Shown here piece after piece: positions 33,226 through 43,264 of a stretch of DNA of 64,000 bases. The number at the start of each line of letters is the position of its first letter. Within the stretch, counting starts at the first letter, position 1. This DNA is from Clostridium sp. OF03-18AA (lineage in GTDB: Bacteria > Bacillota > Clostridia > Lachnospirales > Lachnospiraceae). Where the stretch lies: assembly GCF_003478035.1 (NCBI RefSeq), contig NZ_QUEP01000004.1, forward strand, positions 186,001 through 250,000, read 5' to 3'. The notes under the pieces were generated by a model. The model saw only the letters and a program-made list of their open reading frames with translations. It had not been told where the DNA came from and did no database searches. A program made the translations under genes and the position numbers.

Positions 33226-34410
33226 ATGAACAAGGAACTGATGGAATCGATGAACATACTCGAAAAAGAGTACAACATCAGTAAGGACACATTGCTGGAG
33301 GCCATCGAGAACTCCCTTCTCACTGCCTGCAAGAACCATTTCGGCAAGGCCGACAATGTGAAAGTCATCATTGATCCGGATGGCTGCGATTATTCCGTAT
33401 ATATGGAAAAAGAGGTCGTTGAGAACGTGGAGGATCCGATCACACAGATCAGCCTCGCCGACGCAAGAATGATCGCTCCGAGACATGTCCTTGGCGACAT
33501 CGTCCAGATCCCCATTGATTCCCATGATTTCGGCCGTATCGCGACCCAGAACGCAAAGAACGTGATCTTACAGAAGATCCGCGAGGAGAGCCGGAAATCC
33601 CAGTTAAGCGAGTGGCAGTGCAAGGAGAAAGAGGTCGTTACCGGTATCGTTCAGCGTTACATCGGCCGCAATGTCAGCGTAGATCTCGGAAAGATCGATG
33701 CGATCCTCCCGGAGGCTGAGCAGGTCAAAGGCGAGACCTTCCAGAGAACCGAGCGTATCAAGGTTTATATCCTGGAAGTCAAGGACAGCCCGAAAGGACC
33801 GAGAATCTCCGTATCCAGAACCCATCCGGACCTTGTGAGACGTCTGTTTGAGGCCGAGATCGCAGAGGTTCGTGACGGTACCGTTGAGATCCGCGCGATC
33901 GCCCGTGAGGCAGGTTCCAGAACAAAGATCGCAGTCAGCTCTACAGATCCGAACGTAGATCCGGTAGGCGCATGTGTCGGCTTAAACGGCGCGAGAGTCA
34001 ACGCGATCGTAAATGAGCTCCGCGGTGAGAAGATCGATATCATCAACTGGGATGACAACCCGGCATTCCTGATCGAGAACGCACTGAGTCCTGCAAAGGT
34101 CATCTCCGTTGTTGCGGATGAGGACGAGAAAGAGGCACAGGTCATCGTTCCGGATTACCAGTTATCCTTAGCGATCGGCAAAGAAGGACAGAACGCAAGA
34201 CTGGCTGCAAGACTGACCACCTACAAGATCGATATCAAGAGCGAGACACAGGCGAGAGAGCTTGGACTCTTCGATGATATGGACTTCGGCGAGGAAGGTT
34301 TTGAGGGCGAGTACGAGAAAGATGTAGAGCCGGCAGGAGAAGAAGCTCCGGCAGAAAATGAAGCTCCGGCAGAGGAGACTTCCGAAGCACAGGCCGAGAC
34401 AGAAGAATAG
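33226..34410 (+). CDS. nusA: Transcription termination/antitermination factor NusA
   Basis: 394 residues. N-terminal RNA polymerase-binding domain (NKELMESMNILEKEYNISKDTLLEAIE), S1 domain from ~130 (VVTGIVQRYIGRNVSVDLGKIDAILPE), two KH domains (GSRTKIAVSST..., AIGKEGQNARLAARLT), and a Glu/Ala-rich tail from ~355 in place of the acidic repeats of some homologues. Ribosome binding site AAGGAGG. Confidence 0.97.
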   Translation: MNKELMESMNILEKEYNISKDTLLEAIENSLLTACKNHFGKADNVKVIIDPDGCDYSVYMEKEVVENVEDPITQISLADARMIAPRHVLGDIVQIPIDSHDFGRIATQNAKNVILQKIREESRKSQLSEWQCKEKEVVTGIVQRYIGRNVSVDLGKIDAILPEAEQVKGETFQRTERIKVYILEVKDSPKGPRISVSRTHPDLVRRLFEAEIAEVRDGTVEIRAIAREAGSRTKIAVSSTDPNVDPVGACVGLNGARVNAIVNELRGEKIDIINWDDNPAFLIENALSPAKVISVVADEDEKEAQVIVPDYQLSLAIGKEGQNARLAARLTTYKIDIKSETQARELGLFDDMDFGEEGFEGEYEKDVEPAGEEAPAENEAPAEETSEAQAETEE

Positions 34411-34430
34411 GAGAGAAGGGAACGACGACA

Positions 34431-34712
34431 GTGAGTACAGTAAAGAAGGTTCCGCAGAGACAGTGCATCGGCTGCGGTGAAATGAAAAACAAGCGGGAGC
34501 TGATCCGGGTTTTAAAAGGTACTGACGACGTGATTTCCATCGACGCGACCGGGAGAAAAAACGGACGCGGCGCATACATCTGCCCATCCATGGCATGCTT
34601 TGAAAAGGCAGTGAAGAGCCGTGGACTGGAACGCTCCTTTAAAATGGCAATTCCAAAAGAAGTTTACGAAAGTCTGAAAAAGGAGATGGAACAGATCGAT
34701 GAACAGAAATAA
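34431..34712 (+). CDS. ylxR: YlxR family RNA-binding protein (RnpM)
   Basis: 93 residues: PQRQCIGCGEMKNKRELIRVL at the start and GRGAYICPSMACFEKAVK, four Cys in total. The family binds RNase P RNA and modulates its activity in Bacillus. GTG start. Its last 14 bases overlap the next gene. Confidence 0.92.
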   Translation: MSTVKKVPQRQCIGCGEMKNKRELIRVLKGTDDVISIDATGRKNGRGAYICPSMACFEKAVKSRGLERSFKMAIPKEVYESLKKEMEQIDEQK

Positions 34713-35004
34713 GATCCTTGGACTTTTAGGACTCGCGGAGAAGGCCGGAAAGGTCAGAAGCGGCGAGTTTTCCACAGAAAAAGCGGTAAAGTCCGGAAAA
34801 GCCGGGCTGGTGATCGTGTCGGAAGAATCTTCGGACAACACGAAGAAAATGTTCCGGAACATGTGTACTTACTATAAAGTCCCGTACTTTGAGTTCGGAA
34901 ACAAGGAAGAACTCGGCCACATCCTGGGAAAGCAGATGAGAGCGTCCCTGGCGGTGATCGATCCGAATTTTTCCGAGGCACTGTTGAAGCATTTTGCCGA
35001 TTAG
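34699..35004 (+). CDS. ylxQ: L7Ae-family ribosomal protein (YlxQ type)
   Basis: 101 residues of the L7Ae/L30e fold: ILGLLGLAEKAGKVRSGEF, GKAGLVIVSEESSDNTKK, YFEFGNKEELGHILGK. Binds kink-turn RNA. The last three residues and the stop codon fall inside repeat R2 copy a. Confidence 0.92.
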   Translation: MNRNKILGLLGLAEKAGKVRSGEFSTEKAVKSGKAGLVIVSEESSDNTKKMFRNMCTYYKVPYFEFGNKEELGHILGKQMRASLAVIDPNFSEALLKHFAD

Positions 35005-35075
35005 GAATGTGAAGCATCGGCAAGATCCAGTTGCGGTACACGGGCGAAAAGTGGCTGTGCACTGTAACGTGATTT
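34991..35075 (+). repeat. Dispersed double-hairpin repeat R2, copy a
   Basis: GCCGATtaggaatgtgaagCATCGGC hairpin followed by GTTGCGGTACACGGGC / GCTGTGCACTGTAAC. Covers the ylxQ stop codon and ends next to the GGAGG of infB. Confidence 0.8.
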
Positions 35076-35088
35076 GGAGGTAGCGAGC

Positions 35089-37890
35089 GTGAGTGAGTTT
35101 GAAAAGGATTTAGGAAAGAAAAAAGAGGGAACAGATACATTGAATCAGAATCAGGAGAATTCCACAAAGCCGGCAGTTCCGGCTGAGGGAGAAAATAATG
35201 CGCCGGCAGCACCGGCAAAGAAGAAATTTGCTGCGGTTTATCGTCCGCAGAACAGTACACAGAAGCGCCCGGCGGGAAACCGTACACAGGGCGGACAGAG
35301 ACCGGCAAGACCGAACAACGGTTCCGGCATGCAGGTAAGACCGACGACAGGAAACGCACCGGCAGAAGCACCGGCAAAGACAGCCGAGACACCGGCAGCA
35401 CCTGCACAGAAACAGGAGACAAAATCTGAGGCACCTGCAAAGGATCTCAGAGAGAATGTCCGTCCGCTCCCGAACCAGGGAAGAACAGACGGTCAGTCCC
35501 AGCAGAGAGAGAGCCGTCCGTTCCCGAACCGCGACGGCAATCGTGACAACCGTCAGGGCGGCTATCAGGGCAATCGCGACAATCGTCAGGGCGGTTACCA
35601 GGGCAGCAGAGACGGCAATCGTCAGGGCGGCTACCAGGGAAGAAACGATGGAAACCGCCAGGGCGGCTACCAGGGAAGAAACGACGGAAACCGCCAGGGC
35701 GGCGGCTACCAGGGAAGAAACGACGGAAACCGCCAGGGCGGCTACCAGGGAAGAAACGACGGAAACCGCCAGGGCGGCGGCTACCAGGGAAGAAATGATG
35801 GAAACCGCCAGGGCGGCTACCAGGGAAGAAACGACGGAAACCGTCAGGGCGGCTATCAGGGAAGAAACGACGGAAACCGTCAGGGTGGCTTCCAGGGCAG
35901 AAATGACAACCGTCAGGGTGGAAACCGCGGCGGAATGGGCATGTCCAAACCGTCCTTCGATACTCCGCTTGCACAGAAGCAGCAGAATACGAAGCAGAGC
36001 AAGAATGCTTACAAGAAAGAGCATGACGCAAAGAAAGACCGCGACATGGAGATGAAAGGCAAACCAGGAAAGGGCCAGAAGGGCGTAAAAGCTCCGGTTA
36101 TGCCGCAGCCGAAGAAGGAGGAGGCGAAGGTCGAGGAGATCAAGACCATCGTGATCCCGGAGGTTATCACCATCAAGGAACTCGCGGAAAAGATGAAATT
36201 ACGTCCGGCTGACATCGTTAAGAAGCTCTTCTTACAGGGCACGATCGTGACGATCAACCAGGAGATCGACTTTGAGAAAGCCGAAGAGATCGCAATGGAA
36301 TATGACGTTCTCTGCGAGAAAGAGAAGAAAGTCAATGTCATCGAGGAACTCTTAAAAGAGGATGAAGAGGACGAGAAGGACATGGTTCCGAGACCGCCGG
36401 TCATCTGCGTAATGGGTCATGTCGATCACGGTAAAACTTCTCTTCTCGATGCGATCCGCCAGACAAACGTTACCTCCAGAGAGGCAGGCGGCATCACACA
36501 GCACATCGGTGCTTATGTTGTAGATTACAACGGCCAGAAGATCACATTCCTCGATACACCTGGTCATGAGGCGTTCACAGCCATGCGTATGCGCGGTGCC
36601 CAGGCAACCGATATCGCGATCCTCGTAGTAGCAGCGGACGACGGTGTTATGCCGCAGACCGTTGAGGCGATCAACCATGCGAAAGCCGCAGGCGTTGAGA
36701 TCATCGTTGCGATCAACAAGATCGATAAGCCGAGCGCAAACGTAGAGAGAGTAAAACAGGAATTATCCGAGTATGAGCTGATCCCTGAGGACTGGGGCGG
36801 AAATACCGTATTCGTACCGGTTTCCGCACATACAAAAGAGGGAATCCCGGAACTTCTCGAGATGATCCTTTTAACAGCAGAAGTAAAAGAGCTAAAGGCA
36901 AACCCGAACCGCCGCGCAAGAGGTCTTGTGATCGAGGCGCAGCTTGATAAGGGAAGAGGACCGGTCGCAACTGTTCTCGTACAGAAAGGTACGTTAAGAG
37001 TCGGCGACGCAGTAGCGGCAGGCTGCTGCTACGGTAAAGTCCGCGCGATGATGGACGACAAGGGCAACCGTGTCAAAGAGGCAGGCCCGTCCACTCCGGT
37101 CGAGATCCTCGGTCTCAATGACGTTCCGAACGCAGGCGAGATCTTCATCGCCCACCAGAACGAGAAAGAGGCGAGAAGCTTCGCTGAGACATTCATCGCT
37201 GAGAGCAAGAACAAGCTGATCGAAGATACAAAGGCAAAACTTTCCTTAGACGACCTGTTCTCCCAGATCAAGGCCGGAAATGTCAAGGAACTTCCGATCA
37301 TCGTAAAAGCCGATGTACAGGGTTCCGTAGAGGCTGTAAAACAGAGTCTCGTAAAACTTTCCAACGAGGAAGTTGTTGTCAAAGTCATCCATGGCGGCGT
37401 CGGCGCGATCAACGAGTCCGATGTTTCCCTTGCATCCGCTTCCAACGCGATCATCATCGGTTTCAACGTTCGTCCGGACGCACAGGCGAAGTCCATCGCA
37501 GACCGCGAGAAAGTCGATATGCGTCTGTACCGTGTCATCTACCAGGCGATCGAGGATGTCGAGGCAGCCATGAAGGGTATGCTCGACCCGGTATACGAGG
37601 AGCAGGTAACCGGTCATGCGGTTGTCCGCCAGACATTCAAGGCATCCGGAGTCGGCACGATCGCTGGTTCCTATGTGCTTGACGGTAAGATCACCCGCGG
37701 AAGCAAGGCACGCATCACAAGAGACGGTGAGCAGATTTTCGAGGGACCGCTTGCATCCTTAAAGCGTTTCAAGGACGATGTGAAGGAAGTTGCAGCAGGT
37801 TACGAGTGCGGTCTTGTATTCGAGGGATTCAACGATCTCCAGGAAGACGATATGATCGAAGTTTACATCATGGTAGAGGTACCGAGATAG
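35089..37890 (+). CDS. infB: Translation initiation factor IF-2
   Basis: 933 residues. An unusually long low-complexity N-terminus: Ala/Pro/Lys-rich to ~residue 145, then ~135 residues of tandem [16 protein letters not shown] repeats. The IF2_N domain follows ([22 protein letters not shown]), then the GTPase with [18 protein letters not shown] and NKID, and domains II-IV ending in [10 protein letters not shown]. Delivers initiator tRNA to the 30S subunit. GTG at 35089 is selected for the GGAGG eight bases upstream. Confidence 0.97.
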   Translation: MSEFEKDLGKKKEGTDTLNQNQENSTKPAVPAEGENNAPAAPAKKKFAAVYRPQNSTQKRPAGNRTQGGQRPARPNNGSGMQVRPTTGNAPAEAPAKTAETPAAPAQKQETKSEAPAKDLRENVRPLPNQGRTDGQSQQRESRPFPNRDGNRDNRQGGYQGNRDNRQGGYQGSRDGNRQGGYQGRNDGNRQGGYQGRNDGNRQGGGYQGRNDGNRQGGYQGRNDGNRQGGGYQGRNDGNRQGGYQGRNDGNRQGGYQGRNDGNRQGGFQGRNDNRQGGNRGGMGMSKPSFDTPLAQKQQNTKQSKNAYKKEHDAKKDRDMEMKGKPGKGQKGVKAPVMPQPKKEEAKVEEIKTIVIPEVITIKELAEKMKLRPADIVKKLFLQGTIVTINQEIDFEKAEEIAMEYDVLCEKEKKVNVIEELLKEDEEDEKDMVPRPPVICVMGHVDHGKTSLLDAIRQTNVTSREAGGITQHIGAYVVDYNGQKITFLDTPGHEAFTAMRMRGAQATDIAILVVAADDGVMPQTVEAINHAKAAGVEIIVAINKIDKPSANVERVKQELSEYELIPEDWGGNTVFVPVSAHTKEGIPELLEMILLTAEVKELKANPNRRARGLVIEAQLDKGRGPVATVLVQKGTLRVGDAVAAGCCYGKVRAMMDDKGNRVKEAGPSTPVEILGLNDVPNAGEIFIAHQNEKEARSFAETFIAESKNKLIEDTKAKLSLDDLFSQIKAGNVKELPIIVKADVQGSVEAVKQSLVKLSNEEVVVKVIHGGVGAINESDVSLASASNAIIIGFNVRPDAQAKSIADREKVDMRLYRVIYQAIEDVEAAMKGMLDPVYEEQVTGHAVVRQTFKASGVGTIAGSYVLDGKITRGSKARITRDGEQIFEGPLASLKRFKDDVKEVAAGYECGLVFEGFNDLQEDDMIEVYIMVEVPR
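35530..35937 (+). repeat. In-gene tandem repeat of IF-2 (24-27 bp units)
   Basis: About a dozen units coding [10 protein letters not shown](G)YQ. Units differ by a GGC insertion (extra Gly) and a few silent changes, so they are young duplications. Confidence 0.9.
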
Positions 37891-37912
37891 GTTTTAAAGA
37901 AGAGGTAATATC

Positions 37913-38305
37913 ATGAGAAAAAACAGTGTTAAAAATATCCGGATCAACGGCGAGGTTCAGAAAGCTCTGAGCGAGATCATCCGCTCCGATCTCAAGGATC
38001 CGCGCATTCATCCGATGACAAGCGTGGTCCAGGTCTCGGTCACACCGGACCTCAAGATCTGCAAGGCGTATATCAGCGTCCTTGCGGATGAGGAGCAGGC
38101 AAAAGATACGATCCGCGGCTTAAAGAGCGCGGAGGGCTTTATCAGGACCCAGCTCGCGAAGAAGATCAACCTCCGGAATACTCCGGAGATCTTCTTCGTG
38201 CTGGATCAGTCCATCGAGTACGGCGTCCGCATGTCAAAACTCATCGATGAGGTGACAAAGGATCTGCCGGATGAGGATGATAAGAAAGAAAACGACGACC
38301 AGTAG
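37913..38305 (+). CDS. rbfA: Ribosome-binding factor A
   Basis: 130 residues with the KH-like fold: INGEVQKALSEIIRSDLKDPRI, VSVTPDLKICKAYISVL, and LDQSIEYGVRMSKLIDEV. Acts in late 30S maturation. AGAGGT precedes ATG 37913; 22 bp after infB. Confidence 0.95.
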   Translation: MRKNSVKNIRINGEVQKALSEIIRSDLKDPRIHPMTSVVQVSVTPDLKICKAYISVLADEEQAKDTIRGLKSAEGFIRTQLAKKINLRNTPEIFFVLDQSIEYGVRMSKLIDEVTKDLPDEDDKKENDDQ

Positions 38306-38413
38306 AAAATCTGGTGAATGATCGGAGCGGTCCGGAGGAGTATCCGGGAGCCGGAACGATCGGAACAGAAGACGCACCGCGGCTGCGGAAATGAAGCAGC
38401 CGCGGAGGATCAT

Positions 38414-39460
38414 ATGGAGGAATCCGGTCAGACGCGCGCGGCGCGGATTCTGCCGGATTTTTCTGATTACGAGGAGGCGAAAGCATTGGGAATTCTTGAT
38501 GAGATGCTGGAGGGAAAGAAGAGCATCGTGATCTTAGGACATGTAAACCCGGATGGGGACTGTATCGGATCCTGCCTGGGACTTTATAATTATCTGAAGG
38601 AAAATTATGAGGGACTTGAGGTTTCGGTCTATCTGGAGAAAATGGGAGTGAAATTTTCCTATCTTTCCGGTTATAATGATGTACACACAGAATATGACGG
38701 AACAAAAACATTCGATCTTTGCATCACATCGGATGCCAGCGATGTTCCGCGCCTCGGTGCGTTCGCACCTTACCGGGAGACGGCAAAGGACACGTTCTGT
38801 ATCGACCATCATATCACAAACAAAGGTCTCTGCAGGGTCAATGTGATCGAAAGCGGGGCGAGCTCCGCGAGCGAAGTGCTGTTTGGTCTCCTCGATCAGG
38901 ACAAGATCAGCAAAGCGGTCGCAGAGTGCCTGTATACAGGGATTGCCCATGACACAGGCGTCTTCAAGTATTCCAACACCTCCAGGAAGACCATGGATAT
39001 CGCGGGGTTCCTGATGGAGAAAGGGATCGATTTCCCGAAGATCATCGATGAGAGCTTTTTCGCAAAGACATACGGTCAGGCAAAACTTCACGGACGTGCG
39101 CTCCTCGACAGTGTCAGGATCCTCGACGACCGCTGCATCTATACTGTGGTGACAACGGATGAGTTAAAGGAATACGGATGCACGGTCAAGGCGACGGACG
39201 GGATCGTGGACCAGCTGCGAGTCATTGAGGGCGCAGAGGTCGTATTTCTGCTCTATGAGACGGGAAATCCGGACGAATATAAGGTGAGCCTCAGGACGAA
39301 CTCGGAGGTTGATGTGAGCAGGATTGCCCAGAGCTTCGGCGGCGGCGGTCATGTAAAGGCTGCAGGCTGCACGATGACAGGAAAGCCGGAGGAGATCGCA
39401 GAGAAGATCAGCGGAAAGATCAAAGAGCAGTGGGATGAAAATGCTGCTTTTCACGGGTGA
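38414..39460 (+). CDS. nrnA: DHH-family phosphoesterase NrnA (nanoRNase / pAp phosphatase)
   Basis: 348 residues. DHH motifs GHVNPDGDCIGS near 48, TSDASD, CIDHHITNKG, and a DHHA1 domain ending in SFGGGGHVKAAG. Degrades nano-RNAs and dephosphorylates pAp. ATG at 38414 has GGAGG five bases upstream; an in-frame ATG at 38318 lacks a good site and would add a poorly conserved 32 residues. Confidence 0.93.
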   Translation: MEESGQTRAARILPDFSDYEEAKALGILDEMLEGKKSIVILGHVNPDGDCIGSCLGLYNYLKENYEGLEVSVYLEKMGVKFSYLSGYNDVHTEYDGTKTFDLCITSDASDVPRLGAFAPYRETAKDTFCIDHHITNKGLCRVNVIESGASSASEVLFGLLDQDKISKAVAECLYTGIAHDTGVFKYSNTSRKTMDIAGFLMEKGIDFPKIIDESFFAKTYGQAKLHGRALLDSVRILDDRCIYTVVTTDELKEYGCTVKATDGIVDQLRVIEGAEVVFLLYETGNPDEYKVSLRTNSEVDVSRIAQSFGGGGHVKAAGCTMTGKPEEIAEKISGKIKEQWDENAAFHG

Positions 39461-39515
39461 AAATTTTCTGGAATGAAAATTCCGGGACCGTGTGTCCATA
39501 AGAGCGGAGGAAAGA

Positions 39516-40418
39516 ATGTACGACGGAATTATTAACGTATATAAAGAAAAAGGATTCACCTCCCACGATGTCGTGGCGAAAATGAGAGGGATCCTCGGAC
39601 AGAGAAAGATCGGTCATACAGGGACTCTTGACCCGGCGGCGGAAGGCGTTCTTCCGGTGTGTGCCGGAAAAGGAACAAAACTCTGCGATATGCTGACCGA
39701 TCATGATAAGACATACCGGGCTGTTCTTCTTCTGGGAACGGAGACGGACACGGAGGATACAACGGGGACAGTGATCGGGACAAAGGACACGTCAGGACTT
39801 ACAGAAAGTCAGGTCCGTGAGGCAGTCCTCTCCTTTACCGGGGATTATGACCAGGTTCCTCCGATGTATTCGGCGTTAAAAGTCGATGGAAAGAAATTAT
39901 ATGAACTTGCAAGAGAGGGAAAGACCGTGGAGCGGAAGGCGCGCCCGGTAAAGATCTTCGATATTCAGATCGAGACGATGGATCTCCCGGAGGTCACAAT
40001 GACCGTGTCCTGCTCAAAGGGAACGTATATCCGGACCCTGTGCCATGATATCGGCGCGAAGCTTTCCGTCGGCGGATGCATGAAGGAACTGCTCCGCACG
40101 AAAGTGGGGAGATTTGAGATCAAAGACAGCCTGAAGCTGGATGATCTTCAGAAGTTGAAGGAGGAAGGGCGCCTCGGTAAGGTGGTACTTCCGGTGGAGG
40201 AAGTCTTTAAAGATCTTCCGGAGATCCGATCGGAGACGGAGGAGCTGGATAAGCTCTTAAAGAACGGAAATCCGTTCCGCAGCCGCGCGGCGAAGAATGT
40301 AACAGACGGGGACATGTTCCGCGTTTACCATTCGGATGGAACGTTTATCGGCGTATTTCGGTATGACGCGGAAAAACGGATGTACTATCCGGAGAAAATC
40401 TTTCTGGGAGGAAATTGA
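39516..40418 (+). CDS. truB: tRNA pseudouridine(55) synthase
   Basis: 300 residues. Catalytic D39 in GHTGTLDPAAEGVL, then YDQVPPMYSALKVDGKKLYELAREG and CSKGTYIRTLCHDIG. Makes psi55 in the T-loop of tRNAs. GGAGG precedes ATG 39516. One-base gap to ribF. Confidence 0.96.
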   Translation: MYDGIINVYKEKGFTSHDVVAKMRGILGQRKIGHTGTLDPAAEGVLPVCAGKGTKLCDMLTDHDKTYRAVLLLGTETDTEDTTGTVIGTKDTSGLTESQVREAVLSFTGDYDQVPPMYSALKVDGKKLYELAREGKTVERKARPVKIFDIQIETMDLPEVTMTVSCSKGTYIRTLCHDIGAKLSVGGCMKELLRTKVGRFEIKDSLKLDDLQKLKEEGRLGKVVLPVEEVFKDLPEIRSETEELDKLLKNGNPFRSRAAKNVTDGDMFRVYHSDGTFIGVFRYDAEKRMYYPEKIFLGGN

Positions 40419-40419
40419 C

Positions 40420-41364
40420 ATGCAGTACATCGCAGAAACCAGAGAGTTTCAGATCAAAGAGAAGACAGTTGTCAGCATCGGAAAGTTTGACGGACTTCAC
40501 AGAGGTCACCAGAAGCTGATGCACGAGATGCTGAAATGGAAGGAACAGGGATTTAAGATCGCCGTGTTCACGTTCGCGACGCCTCCGTGGACGCTCGTGA
40601 AGGGAAAAATGCAGACCATGATCATGACGAACCCGGAGCGCGAGATGCTCCTGGAGCAGGTCGGCGTGGATTATATCGTGGAGTACCCGTTTGACGAGGA
40701 AGTCTGCCATATGGCACCGGAACAATTTATCTCCGATATTCTTGTCGGGAGGATGAACGCCGGAGTCATTGTCTCCGGACCGGACTGCCATTTCGGATAC
40801 AAAGCGGCCGGGGACTGTGCGATGCTGGAGCGGCTTTCCGGAGAGTATGGTTATCGCTATTTTATCGTGGATAAAGAGCGCGATGAGGAAGGAAAGATCA
40901 TCAGCAGCACCTATATCCGGGAAATGCTGGCGGATGGAAATATCCGGAAGGCGAATGACCTGCTGGGATATTGTTATTTTGTCACCGGAAAAGTGGAGCA
41001 TGGAAATTCGATCGGGCATACAAAGCTGTATCCGACGGCGAATCTGATCCCGCCGGCTGTGAAGCATCTTCCGAAGTTCGGCGTCTATGTGACGCGGGTG
41101 ACTGTGGACGGAAAGGTTTACGGAGGCCTTACGAATGTAGGAGCGAAACCGACGATCTCCGGGGATAATCCGATCGGTGTGGAGACATATCTCTATGATT
41201 TTTCGGGGGATCTCTACGGAAAAGAGATGAAAGTGGAGCTCCTCGATTTTGTGAGACCGGAGATGAAGTTTGCATCGATCGACGCGCTGAAAGCGCAGCT
41301 GGATCATGATATCAGGGAGTGCAGGGAACGCTATCACTCTTTTCAGAAAAGCCAGCTTGGCTGA
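40420..41364 (+). CDS. ribF: Bifunctional riboflavin kinase / FAD synthetase
   Basis: 314 residues. N-terminal FMN adenylyltransferase with IGKFDGLHRGHQ near 20-31 and SSTYIREML, followed by the riboflavin kinase domain (GKVEHGNSIGHTKLYPTANL, YGGLTNVGAKPTI, VETYLYDFSGDLYGKE). Converts riboflavin to FMN and FAD. Last gene of the operon; ribosome binding site GGGAGG lies within the end of truB. Confidence 0.95.
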   Translation: MQYIAETREFQIKEKTVVSIGKFDGLHRGHQKLMHEMLKWKEQGFKIAVFTFATPPWTLVKGKMQTMIMTNPEREMLLEQVGVDYIVEYPFDEEVCHMAPEQFISDILVGRMNAGVIVSGPDCHFGYKAAGDCAMLERLSGEYGYRYFIVDKERDEEGKIISSTYIREMLADGNIRKANDLLGYCYFVTGKVEHGNSIGHTKLYPTANLIPPAVKHLPKFGVYVTRVTVDGKVYGGLTNVGAKPTISGDNPIGVETYLYDFSGDLYGKEMKVELLDFVRPEMKFASIDALKAQLDHDIRECRERYHSFQKSQLG

Positions 41365-41452
41365 ATACAGATAAAACAGAGTCAGAAAAGGATGCGCCTG
41401 GATCTTGAAAGAAAAAAGGCGGCAGAATGACTGGAAAAGTGGAGAAGGAAAA

Positions 41453-43237
41453 TTGGAGTTAGAAAATAAGCCGGATGGCGAGGAAAAAGGAACGTCCGGG
41501 CAGAAGCCGACGATGACATATGCGGAATTCAAAGCCCAGAAAGGAAGAAAACGGGGAAGAGACCGCGGACCTGGAATAAATAAGGATCTTGCAGTGAAGA
41601 TCGCTGCCGTGTGCGGCGGCGTGGTCGTCCTCGTCGGAGCCGTTGGCGGCGGACTTTACTGGCATGAATCTTTAAAATACAAGATATGTTTTCTGCCGGG
41701 AACCATCGTTGACGGGATGGATGTGACAGGAAAGACGGCGGCGGAAGTGGAAGACGCGATCATGGAGCAGTTAAAGGGCTACAAACTCACGATCAACGGG
41801 CGTGAGGATCTCTCCGAGTCGATCACCGGGGAAGAAGTGGGACTCTACGCGGAGTTTGACGATACCCTGGCGAAGGCGATCGCGGCCCAGAAACCGATGG
41901 AGTGGGGAAAATACCGCTTCGGAAAATCCGTGAATGAGGTGAATACGGACGCGCTGATCCGATACAATGATGAGATGCTGGGCGAAGCGGTGGACAGTCT
42001 CTCCTGCATGGATAAGGAAAATATGAGAGAACCGCAGGACGCGAAGCTCTCTGATTATACGTCCGGGGGCTACACGATCATCAAAGAAGATGAGGGAACG
42101 GAGCTTCTGGAGGACAAGGTGAAAGAGGCGGTGGCCGCTGCGGTCATGTCTCTGGCGGAGAGCGTGGATCTGGAGGAACAGGGATGTTATGTGTCTCCGT
42201 CCATCACTTCCGAGGACGAGGCGTTAAAGACGGCTTGTGAGACGATGAACAAGTATGTCGGGGCAAGGATCACTTATCAATTCGGTGACAAGTCTGAGAC
42301 TTTGAGCGGAGATGAGATCCACAACTGGCTGACTGTGAACGGAACGAGTGTCAGAATCAATGAGGGAAAGGCGACTGAGTATGTCAAGAAGCTGGCTGCC
42401 TCTTATGATACTGCGTATAAAGCGAAGAGTCTGAAGACATCCTACGGGAAGACGGTTTCCATCACCGGCGGAAGCTACGGTTATAAGATCAATCAGGCGA
42501 AGGAGGCAGCGACGCTTGTGAGCCTGATCAAAAACGGGGAACAGACCTCGAGGGAGCCGGAGTATTCCCAGAAGGGCGCGAGCCGGACGGGGAATGATTA
42601 CGGGAATACATATGTGGAGATCAACCTTACGGCACAGCATCTTTATTTCTACGTGAAGGGAAAGCTGGTGGTCCAGTCGGATTTCGTATCGGGAAATGCG
42701 GCGAAGGGCTGGAGTACTCCTGCAGGAGCATATTCGATCACTTATAAGCAGCGGAATGCGACTTTAAAGGGACAGGGATATGCGACGCCGGTATCTTACT
42801 GGATGCCGTTTAACGGAGGGATCGGTCTTCATGACGCGAACTGGAGAAAGACGTTCGGTGGGACGATCTACAAGACGAACGGTTCTCATGGATGTGTCAA
42901 TCTGCCGCCGGCGGTCGCAAAGACGATCTACGAGAATATTTCGGCGGGCGATCCGGTCCTGTGCTACCATTTAGACGGTACGGAGAGTGCTTCGACGAGC
43001 GGCACGAAGAAGGATGAGACGGCGGCGACTACGGCTGCTGCGACGACGGCAGCACCGGAGACGACAGTAGCGCCGACAACGGCAGCACCGGAGACAACGG
43101 CGGCTCCTACAACAGCGGCACCGACTACGGAAGCGCCGACAACGCCTGCGGCGGGCGGTGATCAGGAGAGCGTCGGACCGGGGTTTGCGCCGGAGACGGA
43201 AGGGACGACGGAGCAGGAGGTTGGACCGGGATTTTGA
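41453..43237 (+). CDS. Membrane-anchored L,D-transpeptidase (YkuD) with PG_binding_4 domains
   Basis: 594 residues from TTG 41453 (GGAG at eight bases). TTG 41405, with a weaker site, would add 16 residues. Short cytoplasmic N-terminus, one membrane helix (AAVCGGVVVLVGAVGGGLYW), then two PG-binding-like repeats (GTIVDGMDVTGKTAAEVEDAI and ...RITYQFGDKSETLSGDEI). The YkuD catalytic domain follows: GGIGLHDANWRKTFG and SHGCVNLPP with the active Cys. The tail is Thr/Ala/Pro-rich (TTAAPETT repeats). Makes 3-3 cross-links in peptidoglycan. Palindrome R4 copy 2 starts 27 bp after the stop. Confidence 0.9.
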   Translation: MELENKPDGEEKGTSGQKPTMTYAEFKAQKGRKRGRDRGPGINKDLAVKIAAVCGGVVVLVGAVGGGLYWHESLKYKICFLPGTIVDGMDVTGKTAAEVEDAIMEQLKGYKLTINGREDLSESITGEEVGLYAEFDDTLAKAIAAQKPMEWGKYRFGKSVNEVNTDALIRYNDEMLGEAVDSLSCMDKENMREPQDAKLSDYTSGGYTIIKEDEGTELLEDKVKEAVAAAVMSLAESVDLEEQGCYVSPSITSEDEALKTACETMNKYVGARITYQFGDKSETLSGDEIHNWLTVNGTSVRINEGKATEYVKKLAASYDTAYKAKSLKTSYGKTVSITGGSYGYKINQAKEAATLVSLIKNGEQTSREPEYSQKGASRTGNDYGNTYVEINLTAQHLYFYVKGKLVVQSDFVSGNAAKGWSTPAGAYSITYKQRNATLKGQGYATPVSYWMPFNGGIGLHDANWRKTFGGTIYKTNGSHGCVNLPPAVAKTIYENISAGDPVLCYHLDGTESASTSGTKKDETAATTAAATTAAPETTVAPTTAAPETTAAPTTAAPTTEAPTTPAAGGDQESVGPGFAPETEGTTEQEVGPGF

Positions 43238-43264
43238 TGAAATAGAAAGTTTTGGCGGGAGTAC

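Noticed and set aside
35530..35937. CRISPR-like array of 24-27 bp repeats
   Set aside because: The units are contiguous without spacers and translate in frame inside infB; this is a protein-coding tandem repeat.
35110..36031. Long minus-strand ORFs (304 and 194 residues) with VVSSLVAAL or FFPGSR repeats
   Set aside because: They are antisense readings of the infB repeat tract, low complexity, with no ribosome binding site.
40345..41532. 395-residue minus-strand ORF
   Set aside because: Antisense to ribF, with no start signal; ribF on the other strand is certain.
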